Positions 17,701-26,111 of a stretch of DNA of 64,000 nucleotides are shown here, piece by piece (the first letter of the stretch is position 1; every line of letters starts with the position of its first letter). The translations under genes and the position numbers were made by a program. A model generated the notes under the pieces. That model was given only the letters and a program-made list of their open reading frames with translations, made no database searches and had not been told where the DNA came from. The DNA is from CAZUMJ01 sp964621605. GTDB lineage: Bacteria; Actinomycetota; Acidimicrobiia; Acidimicrobiales; Iamiaceae. The stretch covers positions 1-64,000 of the forward strand of contig CAZUMJ010000008.1 in assembly GCA_964621605.1 (NCBI GenBank). Direction: 5' to 3'.

Positions 17701-17826
17701 CCTACCTCGAATATTTTTATGGGTTATCGAGATCTTTCGGGTGTGCTGTGTAGAAACAATGCTGTCCAATGTATGCCAGCGCGGGAAACGGGCTGCTCAC
17801 ACCGGCGTGAGGCCCGAGACCCAACG

Positions 17827-17898
17827 CGGGACGACTGGCGCGGCCGCGGGCGGGTAGGCAACACGTGGGGGCGAGCCGGGACGACTGGCGCGGCCGCG
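17827..17898. repeat. Direct repeat ending at N gap 2, 50-base period
   Basis: A 22-base segment starting CGGGACGACTGGCGCGGCC occurs at 17827-17848 and again at 17877-17898, where the sequence breaks into N. The contig ends exactly at the end of the second copy. More 50-base units may be hidden in the gap. Confidence 0.8.
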
Positions 17899-17998
17899 NN
17901 NNNNNNNNNNNNNNNNNNNNNNNNNNNNNNNNNNNNNNNNNNNNNNNNNNNNNNNNNNNNNNNNNNNNNNNNNNNNNNNNNNNNNNNNNNNNNNNNNN
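17899..17998. other. Assembly gap 2, 100 N
   Basis: Undetermined bases that remove the 3' end of the ApgM-family gene. Unlike gaps 1 and 3 the two sides are not the same sequence, so real DNA is missing here. Confidence 0.95.
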
Positions 17999-19029
17999 GC
18001 CGGGGTGTGCGTCTTGCGGGCGAGCGGGGTCGCGTGGTCGGGCAGGAGCAGCATGCGCCACGGGCCGATCGAGTCGAGCCCGTCGACGAGCCCCGCCAGG
18101 ATGCGGCGGTCCCAGTTCTCCAGCGCCTTGACCTTCTCTTCGACGTTTCCGGCGTGCCCGGCCTCGTCGGTGGCCTCGACGTGGATCACGAACAGGTCGG
18201 CTCCGTCTCCGAGCGCGTCGAGCGCGGCTTCGCGCTTGCCCTCGTAGTTGGTGTCGAACCAGCCGGTCGCGCCTTCGACGTCGATCACCTCGATGCCTGC
18301 AAGCACGCCGAGGCCGCGCACCAGGTCGACCGCGGTCACCAGGCCGGCCTCGAGCCCGAAGCGGTCGGCCAGCGCCGGCAGGCGCGGCCGGGTGCCCTGC
18401 CCCCACAGCCAGATCTGGTTGGCCGCCAGCGCGCTCGGCCCGACCACCGCACGAGACGCCTCCATGAGGTCACGCAACCGCGCCGAGGCCGGCCCGGTGG
18501 GCCAGACGATGGGCTTGTCGGACAGGTCGTGCGGCGGGGCGCAATCGGCATCGGCCCACGCGGAAGGCGTGACGAGGATGTGGCGGTACTGCACGCCGGG
18601 GTGGAACGAGATGGGGCCGTCGGGCGTGTCGCCGCCGAGCGTCGCCTGGAGCTGTGCGATCACCTCAGCCGCGGCCTCGTTCGACGGGTGGCCGCCGGCG
18701 AAGTCGACCATCGTGTCGTCGTCGCCGACCGTGACGAGGTTGCAGCGGTAGGCCACCTCGTCGTCGGCGAGCTCGATCCCCAACGCGGCCGCCTCGATCG
18801 GTGCGCGCCCGGTGTGGAACTGCGCCGGGTCGTAGCCGAGGATCGACATGTTTCCCACGTCGCTGCCGGGAGCCATCCCTTCGGGGATCACCGCGGCCCG
18901 ACCCACCTCGGCGTGGGCGGAGAGCGACGCCAGCGTCGGCATGTCTGCGACCTCGAGCGGCGTCCGCCCCCCGAGCTCGTCCAATGGTTCGTCTGCACAG
19001 CCGTCGGGGACGCACACCACGTACTTCAT
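17999..19029 (-). CDS. ApgM-family phosphoglycerate mutase-like protein, possible homoserine kinase, 3' end missing
   Basis: Alkaline-phosphatase-superfamily protein beginning MKYVVCVPDGCADEPLDELG; 343 residues are visible before gap 2 of about 400 expected. Metal-site motifs include PDGCADEP, GMAPGSDVGNMSILGYDP, HVEATDEAGHAGN and LLLPDHATP. General family: cofactor-independent phosphoglycerate mutase of archaeal type. A subgroup found in threonine operons without thrB has been proposed to be a homoserine kinase. Here the gene starts 11 bases after thrC, in the operon lysA-hom-thrC, at the position thrB occupies in M. tuberculosis, which favours homoserine kinase. Phosphoglycerate mutase remains possible. 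An upstream in-frame TTG at 19038 is a less likely start. Confidence 0.8.
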
Positions 19030-19040
19030 CGGCGGCAACC

Positions 19041-20411
19041 CTACGCGGTGCGGGAGGTGACGAACTCGGCGACCGCAGCGACGTCGTTCGGCAGCGTCGT
19101 GACCCGCTCCGGTCGGTCGAGGAGATCGGCGAGATGCTCCGGCAGCGGCGGCCGCACCCCCGTCGCGGCATCGACCGCGTCGGGGAACTTGGCGGGGTGC
19201 GCGGTGGAAAGCACGACCATCGGCACGGTCACATCGCGGCGAGCCAGGCGGGCCGCGGCCATGCCCACCGCGGTGTGCGGGTCGAGCAGGATGCCGGTCT
19301 CGTCGAAGGTGCGGCGGATCTCGGCGCGGGTCGCGTCGTCGTCGACGCGTGCGCCGTCGAACACCTCGGTGACCGCGGCGAGACGCTCGGCGCCGATGTC
19401 GACACGCCCGGTGTCGCGGAAGGTGGCCATCGCGTCGGCGACCGCGCCGCCGTCACGTCCGTACAGCTCGAACAGCAGCCGTTCGACGTTGCTGGAGACC
19501 TGGATGTCCATGCTCGGGCTGAGCGTGGGATGCACCTCGGACGTCTCCATGACGCCGTCGCGCAACCAGCGCACGAGGATGTCGTTGCGGTTCGATGCGA
19601 CCACGAGCTGCGGGATGTTCGCACCGGTGCGGCGAGCCACCCAGCCCGCCAGCACGTTGCCGAAGTTGCCGGTCGGGACCGAGAACGAGGCGGTTCCGCC
19701 GAGCTGCGCCGTGGCGGTGGCGTAGTACACGATCTGCGCCATCACGCGGGCCCAGTTGATGGAGTTCATCGCGGAGAGCCGCACGCGGGTGCGGAACGCC
19801 TCGTCGGCGAACAATGCCTTCACCAGGTCTTGGCAGTCGTCGAAGGTGCCCTCGATGGCCACGTTGTGCACGTTCGGCTCGTCGACGGTGGTCATCTGGC
19901 GTCGCTGTACGTCGCTGACCCGACCGGCCGGGTGCAGCACCACGATGTCGAGCGACGAACGTCCCCGGCAGGCTTCGATCGCGGCGGAGCCCGTGTCGCC
20001 CGAGGTGGCGACGACGATCGTGGCCCGTTCCCCGCGCCGCTGGAGCTCGTGGTCGAAGAGACGGCCGACGAGCTGCAACGCCACGTCCTTGAAGGCGAGC
20101 GTCGGCCCCCAGAACAGCTCCGCCAGCCACACCCCCGCGCCGAGGTCGCGCAACGGCACGACGTCGGGGTGCCGGAAGGTGGCGTACGCGTCGGCGACCA
20201 GCGCACCGAACGCGTCGCGGTCGATGGAGCCCTCGACGTAGGGCCACATGACGGCCTCGGCCGCGTCGGCGTAGGGCGTGTCGGGGGTGATCGACGGCAG
20301 CGTCGGCCACGCCGTCGGGACGTACAGCCCCCCGTCCGGTGCGAGCCCGGTGAGGAGCACGTCCGCGAAGTCGAGTGCGGGGGCTTGGCCCCGTGAGCTC
20401 ACGTACTGCAC
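19041..20411 (-). CDS. thrC: Threonine synthase
   Basis: PLP enzyme converting O-phosphohomoserine to threonine. It has 456 residues, the longer form also found in E. coli and yeast rather than the shorter mycobacterial type. The N-terminus SRGQAPALDFADVLLTGLAPDGGLYVP is typical of this form. The PLP lysine is in LAFKDVALQLVGRLFD, and the phosphate loop is ATSGDTGSAAIEA. Its GTG start has GGAGG 6 bases upstream. It follows hom by 31 bases. Confidence 0.96.
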   Translation of the reverse strand: MQYVSSRGQAPALDFADVLLTGLAPDGGLYVPTAWPTLPSITPDTPYADAAEAVMWPYVEGSIDRDAFGALVADAYATFRHPDVVPLRDLGAGVWLAELFWGPTLAFKDVALQLVGRLFDHELQRRGERATIVVATSGDTGSAAIEACRGRSSLDIVVLHPAGRVSDVQRRQMTTVDEPNVHNVAIEGTFDDCQDLVKALFADEAFRTRVRLSAMNSINWARVMAQIVYYATATAQLGGTASFSVPTGNFGNVLAGWVARRTGANIPQLVVASNRNDILVRWLRDGVMETSEVHPTLSPSMDIQVSSNVERLLFELYGRDGGAVADAMATFRDTGRVDIGAERLAAVTEVFDGARVDDDATRAEIRRTFDETGILLDPHTAVGMAAARLARRDVTVPMVVLSTAHPAKFPDAVDAATGVRPPLPEHLADLLDRPERVTTLPNDVAAVAEFVTSRTA

Positions 20412-20442
20412 GCTGGCCTCCGGGTCGCGGCGGATCGAGACG

Positions 20443-21750
20443 TCATGCGCCGACCGCGCCGCCGACGACGCGCAACACGCTGCTGACCTGGTTGACCACG
20501 TCGAGGGCGCGCAGGTCTTGGAGGGTCGCCTGCACGTCGGCCTCGCGCGCCTCGTGCGTGATGAAGATCAGCCGGGCCGCGTCGCCGAGGCCTTCCTGCT
20601 CCATCGACCGCACCGACACCCGATGCGCTTCGAGCACCTCCGCGACGGCGCGCAACACGCCGGGACGGTCGACCACGTCGAGGTTGAGGTAGAACGCGGC
20701 ACGCGACTCGTCGATGGGGCGGATGCGGGCACGGCCGAGGTTGCCGATGCTGGCATGCGCGCCCTTGCGGAGGTTCGCGGCGGCGTCGATGACGTCGCCC
20801 AGCACCGCCGAAGCGGTCGGGTCGCCGCCGGCACCGCGGCCGTAGAGCATCAGGTCACCTACCGCGGCACCGTGGACGAACACCGCGTTGAAGCTGTCGC
20901 GCACGCCGGCGAGCGGGTGGTCGAGCGGCACCATCGCCGGGTGGACGCGCACCGCGGTCTCGGCACCGTTGTCGGTGTCGACGAGCTCGGCCACGGCGAG
21001 CAGCTTCACGACGTAGCCGAGGCGCGTCGCGAACGCGATGTCGGCGGCGGTCACCTGCGAGATGCCCTCGTTGTAGACGTCGCCGGCGACGACCTTCGCC
21101 CGGAACGCGATCGTGGCGAGGATGGCGGCCTTCGCGGCCGCGTCGAACCCCTCGACATCCGCGGTGGGGTCACGCTCGGCGTAGCCGAGGCTCTGCGCCT
21201 CGGCGAGGGCGTCGGCGTAGGAGACCCCGTCCTCGGTCATGCGCGTGAGGATGAAGTTGGTGGTGCCGTTGACGATGCCGAGCACCTGCGTGATGCGGTC
21301 GCCGGCGAGCGACTCGCGCAGCGGCCGGATGATCGGAATGCCCCCGCCGACGGCGGCTTCGAAGAGCAGGTCGACGTGGGCCCGGTCGGCCGCGTCGAAC
21401 AGCTCGGCGCCGTGGTTCGCGATCAGCTCCTTGTTGGCACTCACGACGGGCTTGCCGGCGGTGAGCGCGGCGAGGGTGAGCTCGCGGGCGGGTTCGATCC
21501 CGCCGATGACCTCGACGACGAGGTCGATGTCGGGGTCGGCGACGAGCGCCGCGGCATCGTGGGTGAGCACGTGCGCGGGGACCGGCACCGGGCGCTCACG
21601 CGACAGGTTGCGCACCGCCACGCGGGCGACCTCGAGGTGCAGACCGGAGCGCTGCTCGATGACGGCACGCTGCTCGTCGATCAGGCGCACGAGCGCGGCG
21701 CCGACGTTGCCGCACCCGAGGATGCCGAGGCGTACGGGACGGTCGGTCAC
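20443..21750 (-). CDS. hom: Homoserine dehydrogenase
   Basis: NAD(P)-dependent enzyme reducing aspartate semialdehyde to homoserine. It has 435 residues. The Rossmann motif is GILGCGNVGAALVRLI, the catalytic region has KPVVSANKELIANHG and GGGIPIIRPLRESLAGDRI, and the C-terminal ACT domain (DVVDRPGVLRAVAEVLEAH) should give feedback inhibition by threonine. The GTG start has TACGCT 7 bases upstream, so hom probably has its own leaderless promoter in addition to any read-through from lysA. Confidence 0.97.
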   Translation of the reverse strand: MTDRPVRLGILGCGNVGAALVRLIDEQRAVIEQRSGLHLEVARVAVRNLSRERPVPVPAHVLTHDAAALVADPDIDLVVEVIGGIEPARELTLAALTAGKPVVSANKELIANHGAELFDAADRAHVDLLFEAAVGGGIPIIRPLRESLAGDRITQVLGIVNGTTNFILTRMTEDGVSYADALAEAQSLGYAERDPTADVEGFDAAAKAAILATIAFRAKVVAGDVYNEGISQVTAADIAFATRLGYVVKLLAVAELVDTDNGAETAVRVHPAMVPLDHPLAGVRDSFNAVFVHGAAVGDLMLYGRGAGGDPTASAVLGDVIDAAANLRKGAHASIGNLGRARIRPIDESRAAFYLNLDVVDRPGVLRAVAEVLEAHRVSVRSMEQEGLGDAARLIFITHEAREADVQATLQDLRALDVVNQVSSVLRVVGGAVGA

Positions 21751-21757
21751 GGCGAGC

Positions 21758-21763
21758 AGCGTA
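21758..21763 (-). promoter_or_regulatory. Leaderless -10 box of hom
   Basis: TACGCT on the minus strand, 7 bases before the GTG at 21750. Confidence 0.5.
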
Positions 21764-21788
21764 GTGGTCGCCCCCGAGCGGCCCGAAG

Positions 21789-21826
21789 CCGGTTGCGGTG
21801 GGCGCTCGACCGGTTGCGGTAGGCGC
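21789..21826. repeat. Direct repeat between lysA and hom
   Basis: CCGGTTGCGGTRGGCGC occurs twice with a 21-base period (one mismatch) in the 90-base spacer between the lysA stop and the hom start. Confidence 0.8.
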
Positions 21827-21840
21827 GCGGCGGTGGCCGC

Positions 21841-23121
21841 TCAGGCGTCGGTCACGTCGAGGCGGACGAGGTCGTCGAAGGTCTCGCGGCGCACGACGAG
21901 TCGGTCGACGCCATCGCGCACGAACACCACCGCCGGACGCGGGACCTTGTTGTAGTTCGAGCCCATCGAGTAGCCGTACGCGCCCGTCACCGGAGTCGCC
22001 AGCAGGTCCCCGACCGCGAGGTCGGCGGGGACGTGGGCGTCGCGCACCAGCACGTCGCCCGATTCGCAGTGCTTGCCGACGACGGTCACGACGCGGGGGC
22101 GCTCGGCGTCGACCGCGCGCGGCAGGAACGCCTCGTAGCCACTGCCGTAGAGGACCGGGCGCGGGTTGTCGGACATGCCGCCGTCGACGGCGACGTAGGT
22201 GCGGATGCCGGGGAGGTCCTTCACGGTGCCGACCGTGTAGAGCGTGATCGCTGCAGAGGCCACGATCGCCCGCCCCGGCTCCGCCGTCACGCGGGCGGTG
22301 ATGCCCGCCTCGGTCGCCGCGGTGTGCACGGCCTCGCCCCACGCGGTGATGCCCGGTGCGTCCTCCCCCGCCACGTACGCCACGCCGATGCCGCCACCCA
22401 TCGACAGCTCGGGCAGATCGAGCCTGTTGAAGAACGGCGCGATGGCGTGCACGGCCTGGCGGAAGAAGTCGGCGACGAACACCTGCGACCCGATGTGCAC
22501 GTGGATGCCGACGAGATCGACGTGGGCGCTGCGCTGCGTCCGGGCGACCGCGTCAGCGGCGGCCCCCGACGACAGGGTGAACCCGAACTTCGAGTCGTCC
22601 TGCCCGGTGCGGACGAACTCGTGGGTGTGGGCCTCGACCCCGGGCGTGACGCGCAGCAGCACCTGCGGCGCGGCGCACCCGTGCGCGGGCACCAAGCGTT
22701 CGAGGCGGTCGAGCTCGTCGAACGAGTCGACGACGATGCGACCGACGCCCGCCTCGAGGGCCGTGGCGAGCTCGGCGTCGGACTTGTTGTTGCCGTGCAA
22801 CACCTGTGCGGAAGCAGGGACACCGGCGTGCAACGCGACGTGGAGCTCGCCTCCGGTGGCCACGTCGAGGTGCATGCCCTCCTCGTACGCGAGGCGTGCC
22901 ATGGCCGTGCACAGGAACGCCTTCGACGCGTACGACACGCCCGGGCCGAACGCGGCGACCGCCTCACGACAGCGGGCACGGAGGTGCGCTTCGTCGTAGA
23001 CGAACAACGGCGTGCCGTACCGGGCGGCCAGCTCGGCGACGTCGACACCGCCGATCGCCAGCGCGCCGTCGGCGGAGACCGTCGCGGTATCGGGCAGGAG
23101 GCTGCGGTCGAGCGCGCTCAC
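21841..23121 (-). CDS. lysA: Diaminopimelate decarboxylase
   Basis: PLP enzyme making lysine from meso-diaminopimelate. It has 426 residues from the GTG at 23121, which overlaps the argS stop as GTGA; a longer upstream frame encodes arginine-rich non-family sequence. Family features are the PLP lysine in VSYASKAFLCTAMA, HVHIGSQV, SMGGGIGVAY, EPGRAIVASA and the second-subunit motif GKHCESGDVL. The argS-lysA-hom order is conserved in actinobacteria. Confidence 0.97.
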   Translation of the reverse strand: MSALDRSLLPDTATVSADGALAIGGVDVAELAARYGTPLFVYDEAHLRARCREAVAAFGPGVSYASKAFLCTAMARLAYEEGMHLDVATGGELHVALHAGVPASAQVLHGNNKSDAELATALEAGVGRIVVDSFDELDRLERLVPAHGCAAPQVLLRVTPGVEAHTHEFVRTGQDDSKFGFTLSSGAAADAVARTQRSAHVDLVGIHVHIGSQVFVADFFRQAVHAIAPFFNRLDLPELSMGGGIGVAYVAGEDAPGITAWGEAVHTAATEAGITARVTAEPGRAIVASAAITLYTVGTVKDLPGIRTYVAVDGGMSDNPRPVLYGSGYEAFLPRAVDAERPRVVTVVGKHCESGDVLVRDAHVPADLAVGDLLATPVTGAYGYSMGSNYNKVPRPAVVFVRDGVDRLVVRRETFDDLVRLDVTDA

Positions 23122-24725
23122 ATCGACTCCGGCGCGGACACGCCGAGCAGGTCGAGCCCGATCGCCAACCCGACGCGTGCCGACTCGGCGAGCCACAGTC
23201 GTGCCTGCGTCTGCTCGGCACTCACACCGTCTCCCATCACGTAGCAGTCGTGGTAGAAGCCGTGGAAGGCCCCGGCAAGCTCGCGCACCCAGGTCGTGAC
23301 CTTGTGCGGGGCCCGTTCGGCGCAGGCCAGCGCCACCACCTCGGGCAGTTCGGCGAGGCTGCGCAGCACGGCGAGCTCGCGGTCGTGCACGAGCACCGAC
23401 AGGTCGACGTCGGCCAACGGTGCGCGGGCGACGCCACGCTCGGCCGCGACCCGTGCCAGCGAATGGATCCGGGAGTGCGCGTACTGCACGTAGTACACGG
23501 GGTTGTCCATCGAGCGGGCGGCCATCGCCGCGAGGTCGACCGTCTGGCGGGTGTCGACGCCTTGCAGCAGGTAGGTGAGGCGCACCGCGTCGGGGCCCAC
23601 CTCGTCGAGCAGGTCGCGGAGCTCCACGAGGTCGCCGGTGCGCTTGGAGATCTTCACCTCCTCGCCGTCACGTTCGAGGCGGACCATCTGGGTGATCGCC
23701 ACCTCGAACTGGTCGCGGTCATGGCCGAGGGAGACCAGCGCGGCTCGCATGCGTGGGACGTACCCGTGGTGGTCGGCACCCCAGACGTCGATGAGCAGGT
23801 CGAACCCGCGAGCGAACTTGTCGCGGTGGTAGGCGATGTCGGGCGTGAAGTAGGTGTAGGTCCCGTCGGACTTCACCAGCACACGGTCCTTGTCGTCGCC
23901 GTGGTCTGTCGTGCGCAGCCAGGTGGCGCCGTCCTCTTCGAAGACCGCCCCCTGGGAGCGGAGCTCGTCGAGGGTGGTGTCGATGGCGCCGGTCGCGACG
24001 AGCGCACGCTCGCTGAACCAGGTGTCGAACGCAACGCCGAGCTGGCCCAGCACCTCGCGCTGGTCGGCGAGCGCGTGCGCGTACCCCCACTCGAGCGGGT
24101 CGGCGTCGTCGGGCATGTGCGCGGCCCAGTCGACGATGTACTGCCCGTGGTAGCCGCCTTCGGGCGGCTCCTCACCGGCCTTGCGGGCCGCCAGCGACGC
24201 GGCGAACGTCTGCATCTGCACGCCCCGGTCGTTCAGGTAGAACTCGCGCACCACCCGGTACCCGCAGCGCTCCAACAGGCGGGCGGTGGTGTCGCCGAAC
24301 ACGGCGCCCCGCGCGTGGCCTGCGTGGAGCGGCCCGGTGGGGTTGGCGCTCACGAACTCGATGTTCACGCTGCGTCCGCCGCCGAGCTCGGGGCGGGCGT
24401 AGCCGTCGGTTCCGGCCGTGGCGACCTCGCCCAGCACCTCGTGCAGCCAGGTAGGGCGCAGGCGGAAGTTGACGAAGCCGGGGCCGGCCACCTCGACCGC
24501 GTCGACGTGCGCCGGCGGATGCTGCTCGAGCCAGGTGGCGAGCACCTGGGCGAGCTCGCGCGGGTTGCGCCCGGCGGCCTTCGCGGCGACGAGCGCGACG
24601 TTCGAGGACCAGTCACCGTGCTCGGCACGCGCCGGCCGCTCCAGCGCGACGGTGGCGGGCAACGGGTCGACGCCCGCGGCCGTGAGCGCCTGGCGCAGGG
24701 AGTCGACGAGGGCGTCACGGACCAC
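23118..24725 (-). CDS. argS: Arginyl-tRNA synthetase
   Basis: Class I synthetase charging tRNA-Arg. It has 535 residues from the GTG at 24725, preceded by AAGGAG 7 bases upstream; the longer frame starting at 24869 is not family-like. The HIGH-type motif reads NPTGPLHAGHARGAVFGD and the KMSKS-type loop VKISKRTGDLVEL. The anticodon-binding DALR-type domain forms the C-terminus. A tRNA-Arg gene lies 209 bases upstream on the other strand. Confidence 0.97.
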   Translation of the reverse strand: MVRDALVDSLRQALTAAGVDPLPATVALERPARAEHGDWSSNVALVAAKAAGRNPRELAQVLATWLEQHPPAHVDAVEVAGPGFVNFRLRPTWLHEVLGEVATAGTDGYARPELGGGRSVNIEFVSANPTGPLHAGHARGAVFGDTTARLLERCGYRVVREFYLNDRGVQMQTFAASLAARKAGEEPPEGGYHGQYIVDWAAHMPDDADPLEWGYAHALADQREVLGQLGVAFDTWFSERALVATGAIDTTLDELRSQGAVFEEDGATWLRTTDHGDDKDRVLVKSDGTYTYFTPDIAYHRDKFARGFDLLIDVWGADHHGYVPRMRAALVSLGHDRDQFEVAITQMVRLERDGEEVKISKRTGDLVELRDLLDEVGPDAVRLTYLLQGVDTRQTVDLAAMAARSMDNPVYYVQYAHSRIHSLARVAAERGVARAPLADVDLSVLVHDRELAVLRSLAELPEVVALACAERAPHKVTTWVRELAGAFHGFYHDCYVMGDGVSAEQTQARLWLAESARVGLAIGLDLLGVSAPESM

Positions 24726-24917
24726 GGGGTGCTCCTTCGGGGCAAGCGGGCGGTGCGCCAGCCTCGCAGCCCGACTCCCCCGCGGTCGAACCGATTGGCA
24801 CCCGGGGCCGGTCGCTGTGTTGCGCGGCCACGGCGAGCAACTCGGGCACCGCTCGCCGACGGCTGGCACCCCGTCGTGCAGCAGGGGGCGCCTCGCGGGG
24901 CTCGGAGGGGTGACTGC

Positions 24918-24923
24918 TACGCT
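24918..24923 (+). promoter_or_regulatory. Possible -10 box of the tRNA gene
   Basis: TACGCT 11 bases before the tRNA 5' end; no clear -35 box. Confidence 0.35.
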
Positions 24924-24934
24924 GGCACGTCCTA

Positions 24935-25006
24935 GCCCTCGTAGCTCAGCGGATAGAGCATCGGCCTCCGGAGCCGTGTGCGCAGGTTCGAGTCCTGCCG
25001 AGGGCG
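24935..25006 (+). tRNA. tRNA-Arg, anticodon CCG
   Basis: The 72-base cloverleaf has acceptor arms GCCCTCG and CGAGGGC, D arm GCTC/GAGC, anticodon loop CTCCGGA (CCG, reads CGG) and T arm GCAGG-TTCGAGT-CCTGC. The anticodon stem has four good pairs and one mismatch at its base. CCA is not encoded. Confidence 0.95.
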
Positions 25007-25090
25007 CAGCGTCACCTGCTCAGGAGGGCGGGTCTTCCGCGCGCCTCGCGGCACTTGTCGTTCGCCCTGGAGTAGACCGCCGAACGTACC

Positions 25091-25114
25091 GCCTATGCCT
25101 TATTCGATATAGGC
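25091..25114. promoter_or_regulatory. Inverted repeat overlapping the promoter of the XRE gene
   Basis: GCCTAT (25091-25096) and ATAGGC (25109-25114) are perfect inverted arms 12 bases apart. A -10 box TAGGCT (25110-25115) overlaps the right arm and stands 6 bases before the ATG at 25122. Binding by the gene's own HTH protein would block its transcription. Confidence 0.6.
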
Positions 25115-25121
25115 TGTGGAC

Positions 25122-25700
25122 ATGAGTACCGCAGCCTCGATCGTGCGAACTGGGCGGCTGAACGCTGGTCTCTCGCAAAGCGAGCTGGCGCGTCGCGCCC
25201 GTGTGCCTCAGTCGTCGATCTCACGCATAGAAGCTGGCGGGCGCGACCCGGGCATCGCGCTCCTCGACCGGCTCCTGGCACCGGGGAACCACCACTTGAG
25301 CCTGCTCCCAACGCGCACACCAAGCGTGGCCGAGTCCGCCGACACAATCCGCCAACTCATTGCCGACGGTCGCGAGGCGTACGTGTTCCGGGCGCTCATC
25401 CAGATCGCCAACGATCTCGCCGACGCCGAGCCCGCACTCCGGGTCGCTCTGTCGGTCACGCCCCCAACTCCAACCGGGCACCCCGGCGTCGACGCGTTCC
25501 TCGCGGCAGCGGTCGAATACCGCCTTGCCGGCGAAGGCCTCCCGTGCCCGACCTGGGTCCATGACCAGTTCCGTACCGTCAAGCCGGAGTGGTCCGCGTC
25601 GGGGCTGTCGACCCTGATCGAGATCACTCGCGAAGGGACGCCCGAGTCGTTCCGTAGCCGGGGCGTCCTCATACACACGGATGATCTGGTGAGCTACTGA
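25122..25700 (+). CDS. XRE-family HTH protein, antitoxin-like, paired with a nucleotidyltransferase
   Basis: A 192-residue protein. Residues 4-50 form an XRE helix-turn-helix (TGRLNAGLSQSELARRARVP, then QSSISRIEAGGRDP). The rest is a domain seen in HTH proteins encoded next to nucleotidyltransferase-like genes, ending in RSRGVLIHTDDLVSY. The ATG at 25122 was chosen over the GTG at 25116 because the -10 box is 6 bases from it. The stop overlaps the next ATG by one base (TGATG), typical of toxin-antitoxin or defence pairs. The tRNA gene just upstream is a common insertion site for such cassettes. Confidence 0.8.
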   Translation: MSTAASIVRTGRLNAGLSQSELARRARVPQSSISRIEAGGRDPGIALLDRLLAPGNHHLSLLPTRTPSVAESADTIRQLIADGREAYVFRALIQIANDLADAEPALRVALSVTPPTPTGHPGVDAFLAAAVEYRLAGEGLPCPTWVHDQFRTVKPEWSASGLSTLIEITREGTPESFRSRGVLIHTDDLVSY

Positions 25701-26044
25701 TGGTCCGCTCCGCCGACACGAACCGGACGGTCCTCACCCCCCAGGTCATCCGAGCCGCGCTCGACCGCCTTGCAGAGATGCTGAACGAGCAAGACGTTCC
25801 GGCGCGCATCGCGGTGTACGGCGGGGCATCACTTGCGCTCACCTGCTTCGAGCACGATCGAACCGCGACCGCGGACGTCGGCGGCACCTACCAGCCTGTC
25901 GACCTCGTGGAGGACGCCGCAAAGGACGTAGGCGTCGAGATGGGGCTCGCCGACGGCTGGCTGAACAATCGGATGCGAATGTTCCTTCCGCCAGTGACGC
26001 TCGACGACAGCATCGCCACGGCCATGCAGCCGTCGAGTCCCTGA
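25700..26044 (+). pseudogene. Truncated DUF6036-type nucleotidyltransferase
   Basis: A 114-residue frame similar to the N-terminal part of DUF6036/AbiEii-type nucleotidyltransferases: ARIAVYGGASLALTCFEHDR, then TATADVGG and a MGLADGWLNNRMRMFLPP segment. Relatives normally have D-x-D after the T; here it reads DVG, so the second metal-binding aspartate is lost. The frame ends soon after FLPP with an unrelated tail (LDDSIATAMQPSSP), about 40-60 residues short of relatives. Probably an inactive remnant next to a still intact regulator. Confidence 0.7.
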
Positions 26045-26078
26045 GGCAGCAAGCACAACGGTGCACCCGTGCTGGACT

Positions 26079-26102
26079 GGCGGTACCCCGAGAGGTGCCG
26101 CC
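26079..26102. terminator. Hairpin between convergent genes
   Basis: GGCGGTACC and GGTGCCGCC form a 9-bp stem (one G-T pair) with a 6-base loop, between the truncated nucleotidyltransferase and the LCP gene. No T run; it may act for both strands. Confidence 0.55.
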
Positions 26103-26111
26103 GGGGCGGGC

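Noticed and set aside
17797..17898. Continuation of the ApgM-family reading frame across the N run
   Set aside because: The part left of the gap is arginine-proline-rich, is not family-like and lies in repeat DNA; frame across N is meaningless.
24726..24869. N-terminal extension of argS
   Set aside because: The GTG at 24725 has AAGGAG at the right distance and fits the family; the upstream part does not.
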